A stretch of DNA of 64,000 nt, taken from the NCBI GenBank assembly GCA_039033415.1, contig JBCCCR010000023.1, positions 1-64,000 on the forward strand, written 5' to 3'. Numbering within the stretch: the first letter of the stretch is position 1; the number at the start of each line of letters is the position of its first letter. Positions 61,704 to 64,000 of this stretch are shown piece by piece. Both the position numbers and the translations under genes were made by a program. The stretch comes from Pseudomonadota bacterium. Lineage in GTDB: Bacteria; Pseudomonadota; Gammaproteobacteria; Xanthomonadales; SZUA-38. The notes beneath the pieces are model-generated. The model worked only from the letters and a program-made list of their open reading frames with translations. It made no database searches and had not been told where the DNA came from.

Positions 61704-62501
61704 ATGAACCCATCGATCACCCTGACGCGAACCTGCCGTAGCCTCTTCGGGCTCTTGAGTCTGCTGGCTCTCACGCTTGGCGCTAGCCCGGTGCTGGCGG
61801 ATTCGCATGCCGGCGGTGCTGCCGGAGACACCAAGATCGTCCTGATTACCGGCGCCAATCGTGGCCTGGGGCTGGAGTTTGCCAAACAGTACGCGGACGA
61901 TGGCTGGACCGTGATCGGCACGGCGCGCAGCCCGGCAAAAGCCGACGAGCTGAAAGCCGTGGCTGCCGAAATGTTTCAGCTGGACGTCACGGACCGGGCC
62001 AGCATCGCGGCGCTGGCGAAATCCCTGGACGGTCGACCCATCGATATGCTGATCAACAACGCCGGGATTTTTCCGCGCGTGGGTGAAATCGAAAAGGTGG
62101 ACGCCGATGACTATGCACGGACGCTGCTGGTGAACACACTCGGTCCGGTGTTGGTCACCCAGGCGCTGCTCCCAAACCTTCGCGCCGGTGACATGAAGCA
62201 CATTGTCAACATCACCAGCCAGCTCGCGAGCATCGAAAACAACGGCGGCAACTTCTACGGTTACCGTGAAAGCAAGGCCGGGCTCAATATGTTCACCAAA
62301 ACGCTGGCAGCCGAGCTGGAACCAGAGGGTTTTGTTTGCCTCGCGCTCCATCCCGGCTGGGTCCGTACAGACATGGGCGGGCCCAGCGCCACCCTGTCAC
62401 CGGAGGAGTCGGTCAGCGCAATGCGTGATGTCATCAGCTCGGTGAGCACTGGTGATAGCGGTCAGTATCGCGCCTATACCGGCGCTGTGGTTCCCTGGTA
62501 G
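61704..62501 (+). CDS. SDR-family oxidoreductase with an N-terminal signal-like peptide
   Basis: 265 residues. An N-terminal hydrophobic stretch (SLFGLLSLLALTLGASPVLADS, about 13-34) reads as an export signal. The enzyme domain has TGANRGLGLEFAKQY (cofactor loop), LINNAGIFPRVG, a Ser in ITSQLAS and Y-x-x-x-K in YGYRESKAG, the SDR catalytic set. The C-terminus (HPGWVRTDMGGPSA) is classical. SDRs are usually cytosolic, so export or a lipid-anchored form would be unusual. Confidence 0.85.
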   Translation: MNPSITLTRTCRSLFGLLSLLALTLGASPVLADSHAGGAAGDTKIVLITGANRGLGLEFAKQYADDGWTVIGTARSPAKADELKAVAAEMFQLDVTDRASIAALAKSLDGRPIDMLINNAGIFPRVGEIEKVDADDYARTLLVNTLGPVLVTQALLPNLRAGDMKHIVNITSQLASIENNGGNFYGYRESKAGLNMFTKTLAAELEPEGFVCLALHPGWVRTDMGGPSATLSPEESVSAMRDVISSVSTGDSGQYRAYTGAVVPW

Positions 62502-62535
62502 CCGCTCCCTGGATTGTCGCTAGGCTGAGCCTCTC

Positions 62536-62561
62536 GGCGACCGGTGGATGGGCCGGTCGCC
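62536..62561. terminator. Hairpin between convergent genes
   Basis: GGCGACCGG and CCGGTCGCC are exact complements (9 bp) around an 8-base loop, in the 98-base gap between the SDR gene and the last minus-strand gene. A plausible shared terminator; no long T tract. Confidence 0.6.
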
Positions 62562-62599
62562 TGCTCGGAGCTCGCTTCGGATTTTGTCCTAGCTTGCCC

Positions 62600-64000
62600 C
62601 TAGGGCAGCTGTAGGTCCGTGTCGCCCGTCATGGGCAACACGGTACCGCCCGGCTGGCGAAGCTGCCTGCCACTAGCGGTGCCGATCGCACCCGCCAACG
62701 TGCGCTCCACTCTAAGCCCAATAACCGGTAGCCCGCCAAGCCTGGCGACCATCCCCTGGCTTGGCCCGCTGGCGACCCGGGCATCGTCGAAAGCGAAACC
62801 GCCACGCTGACCGGTGCGGCTCGAATCACCGAAGTGGAGCACCATGCGCCCGTCGGCCCGGGCCTTGACGTCTTCACCGACGCGAAAGGCCGAATCCAGT
62901 ACCGGATCAGCGCTCACGTTCAGCACCTGAACCGTCCAGGGCAAATTGACGGAAAAGAATACCGGCGGGACCAGCACGTCGCCGACGCTGTTGGCAATTA
63001 GCACGGGGACCCGGGTTGGCGCACCTCGCTCGTCGCTGTAGGTCGAGCGGAACGGTAAGATCGGCACCGGCTTGTCAGCTGGGGCAAACGCTTCGTCTTC
63101 GAAATAGCGCCGGGTTGGAAACACCAAGATGGCGTCCGTACTGATCTCCAGAGCCTCGCTGATCCGGTAGGTGGCCGCCAGCGAAGCCTGACTCAGCGCG
63201 GCGCTGACCGCTTCATCGCCGGATCGCCACAGCAGGTCCACAGACCCCTCGTCGGTAAAGACCGTTGAACGCACGCCGTCCGATTCCTGGCCGCTGTTGG
63301 CGTTGCTCAGCTCGGACTCCCCGACATCGGTTGGCGTGGAGTGCTGCTGCCGGGCGCTAAATTCTTTGAGTGCAACGGGCACATATTCGTAGCTGACCCC
63401 AGAGGCGGCATCAACCAGCATGGCGCGCCCTTCCAGGCCGCCAGTAGGCGGCAATAGATCGACAGAGGCGTCAATGCTCCAGAATCCGTTTGGCGCAACC
63501 CAGGCGGTATGGAGGCCGAAACAGGCGTGATCGTTGGCGAGTGCTGCCGCATCGCCGGTCAGCTCTCCCATTTCAAAAATCTCGGCATACCCCTCTCCAA
63601 GCCGGCGATCGACATCAGGGTCGTCGTTGATCAGGTCCGACTGGAGCGCAACACTCGGCGCGCCGTCTGGCAAGACTCCATCGTTTTGGGACAGGATAGA
63701 CGGCACCGTGCAGGTCGAATCAACGGTACTGACGAAGGGTCGGCGACCGTCGGGTTCAGAACCCAGCAAAGCTGACCAGCTGTCGCCACCCCGGATATAG
63801 AGATTGAACTTCAGCACCGCCCGTCCTTGTTTGGCCTCGCGCACCACCACCTTGAGTGCCTTTGGGCGGCTGCTGCCGTTGGTTACGGAAACCACGGTGT
63901 CCATATGCCGCGTTGAATAGTAGGGATAGATCAGGACTTGTCCCGTCCCGTTGCTGCTGACCGAGACGGCCGCAGCTTTCGCTGGGAGCAGCAGGATCGC
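62600..64000 (-). CDS. Secreted protein of unknown function (5' end outside window)
   Basis: The frame is open to the right edge: upstream of an internal ATG at 63904 it continues as AILLLPAKAAAVSVSSNGTG, QVLIYPYYSTRH, the end of a signal peptide and the start of a mature chain. About 467 codons are visible. Later parts read DTVVSVTNGSSRPKALKVVVREAKQG, an Asn/Asp-rich middle, DPVLDSAFRVGEDVKARADGRM and a C-terminus MTGDTDLQLP. The opening 'QVLIYPYY... VSVTNGS' pattern is that of a family of secreted proteins I cannot name with certainty. The true start lies outside the window. Confidence 0.75.
   Translation of the reverse strand, partial: AILLLPAKAAAVSVSSNGTGQVLIYPYYSTRHMDTVVSVTNGSSRPKALKVVVREAKQGRAVLKFNLYIRGGDSWSALLGSEPDGRRPFVSTVDSTCTVPSILSQNDGVLPDGAPSVALQSDLINDDPDVDRRLGEGYAEIFEMGELTGDAAALANDHACFGLHTAWVAPNGFWSIDASVDLLPPTGGLEGRAMLVDAASGVSYEYVPVALKEFSARQQHSTPTDVGESELSNANSGQESDGVRSTVFTDEGSVDLLWRSGDEAVSAALSQASLAATYRISEALEISTDAILVFPTRRYFEDEAFAPADKPVPILPFRSTYSDERGAPTRVPVLIANSVGDVLVPPVFFSVNLPWTVQVLNVSADPVLDSAFRVGEDVKARADGRMVLHFGDSSRTGQRGGFAFDDARVASGPSQGMVARLGGLPVIGLRVERTLAGAIGTASGRQLRQPGGTVLPMTGDTDLQLP

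Noticed and set aside
1-64000. CRISPR arrays, restriction-modification, toxin-antitoxin or classical phage defence genes
   Set aside because: No regularly spaced repeats, Cas-like or defence-like proteins were seen; the repeats present are REP-type or protein-coding.

Overview
The window is high-GC bacterial DNA, most likely from a gammaproteobacterium near the Xanthomonadales/Chromatiales. I infer this from the TtpC-ExbB-ExbD-TonB system with its DUF3450 and TPR partners, a REP-associated tyrosine transposase (RAYT) family, an ECF sigma factor paired with a Ser/Thr kinase, and many large secreted repeat proteins. No rRNA or complete tRNA gene is present, so the taxonomy is inference only.

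Layout. Bases 1-8500 (minus strand) hold the first 2833 codons of a giant secreted LamG/PKD/cadherin-like/IgGFc-binding protein that runs off the left edge. Bases 8501-9297 are non-coding and contain the 3' half of a tRNA-Thr(UGU) with its terminator, the signature of an integration site. Bases 9.3-28.5 kb form an iron and heme acquisition region. It contains a seven-gene overlapping minus-strand operon (DUF3450, TtpC-like, ExbB, ExbD, TonB, TPR, PepSY). Divergent from it across a Fur-box-like palindrome is a plus-strand set (EF-hand protein, ApbE-DUF2271 fusion, TonB-dependent receptor). A complete heme operon (receptor, HmuT, HmuU, HmuV, heme monooxygenase-like protein, HmuS) and a Fur-family regulator follow. 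Elements of one RAYT/REP family are inserted at four places in or beside this region: a full transposase copy, an internally deleted derivative, a half site and an inverted pair. The full copy supplies the last codons and stop of hmuS.

Bases 28.9-52 kb are mostly ordinary metabolic and regulatory genes: glutaminase, a seven-repeat FG-GAP protein, PurU, an amidohydrolase, an iron-dependent alcohol dehydrogenase, a DUF2490 outer-membrane protein, a PadR/ADOP-permease/HlyD/ATPase efflux operon, a methyltransferase, a CocE-type hydrolase, Crp/Fnr and AraC regulators, a VOC protein and a serine hydrolase.

Bases 52-64 kb hold large secreted proteins around an ECF sigma factor and a membrane Ser/Thr kinase with a TPR-type C-terminal half. 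Three of these secreted proteins, otherwise unrelated, end in the same short tail, F-R-D-[GS]-F-E, and the FG-GAP protein has a degenerate version. The tail looks like an undescribed C-terminal sorting or processing tag and is, with the flavin/EF-hand/TonB iron locus, the most interesting lead here.
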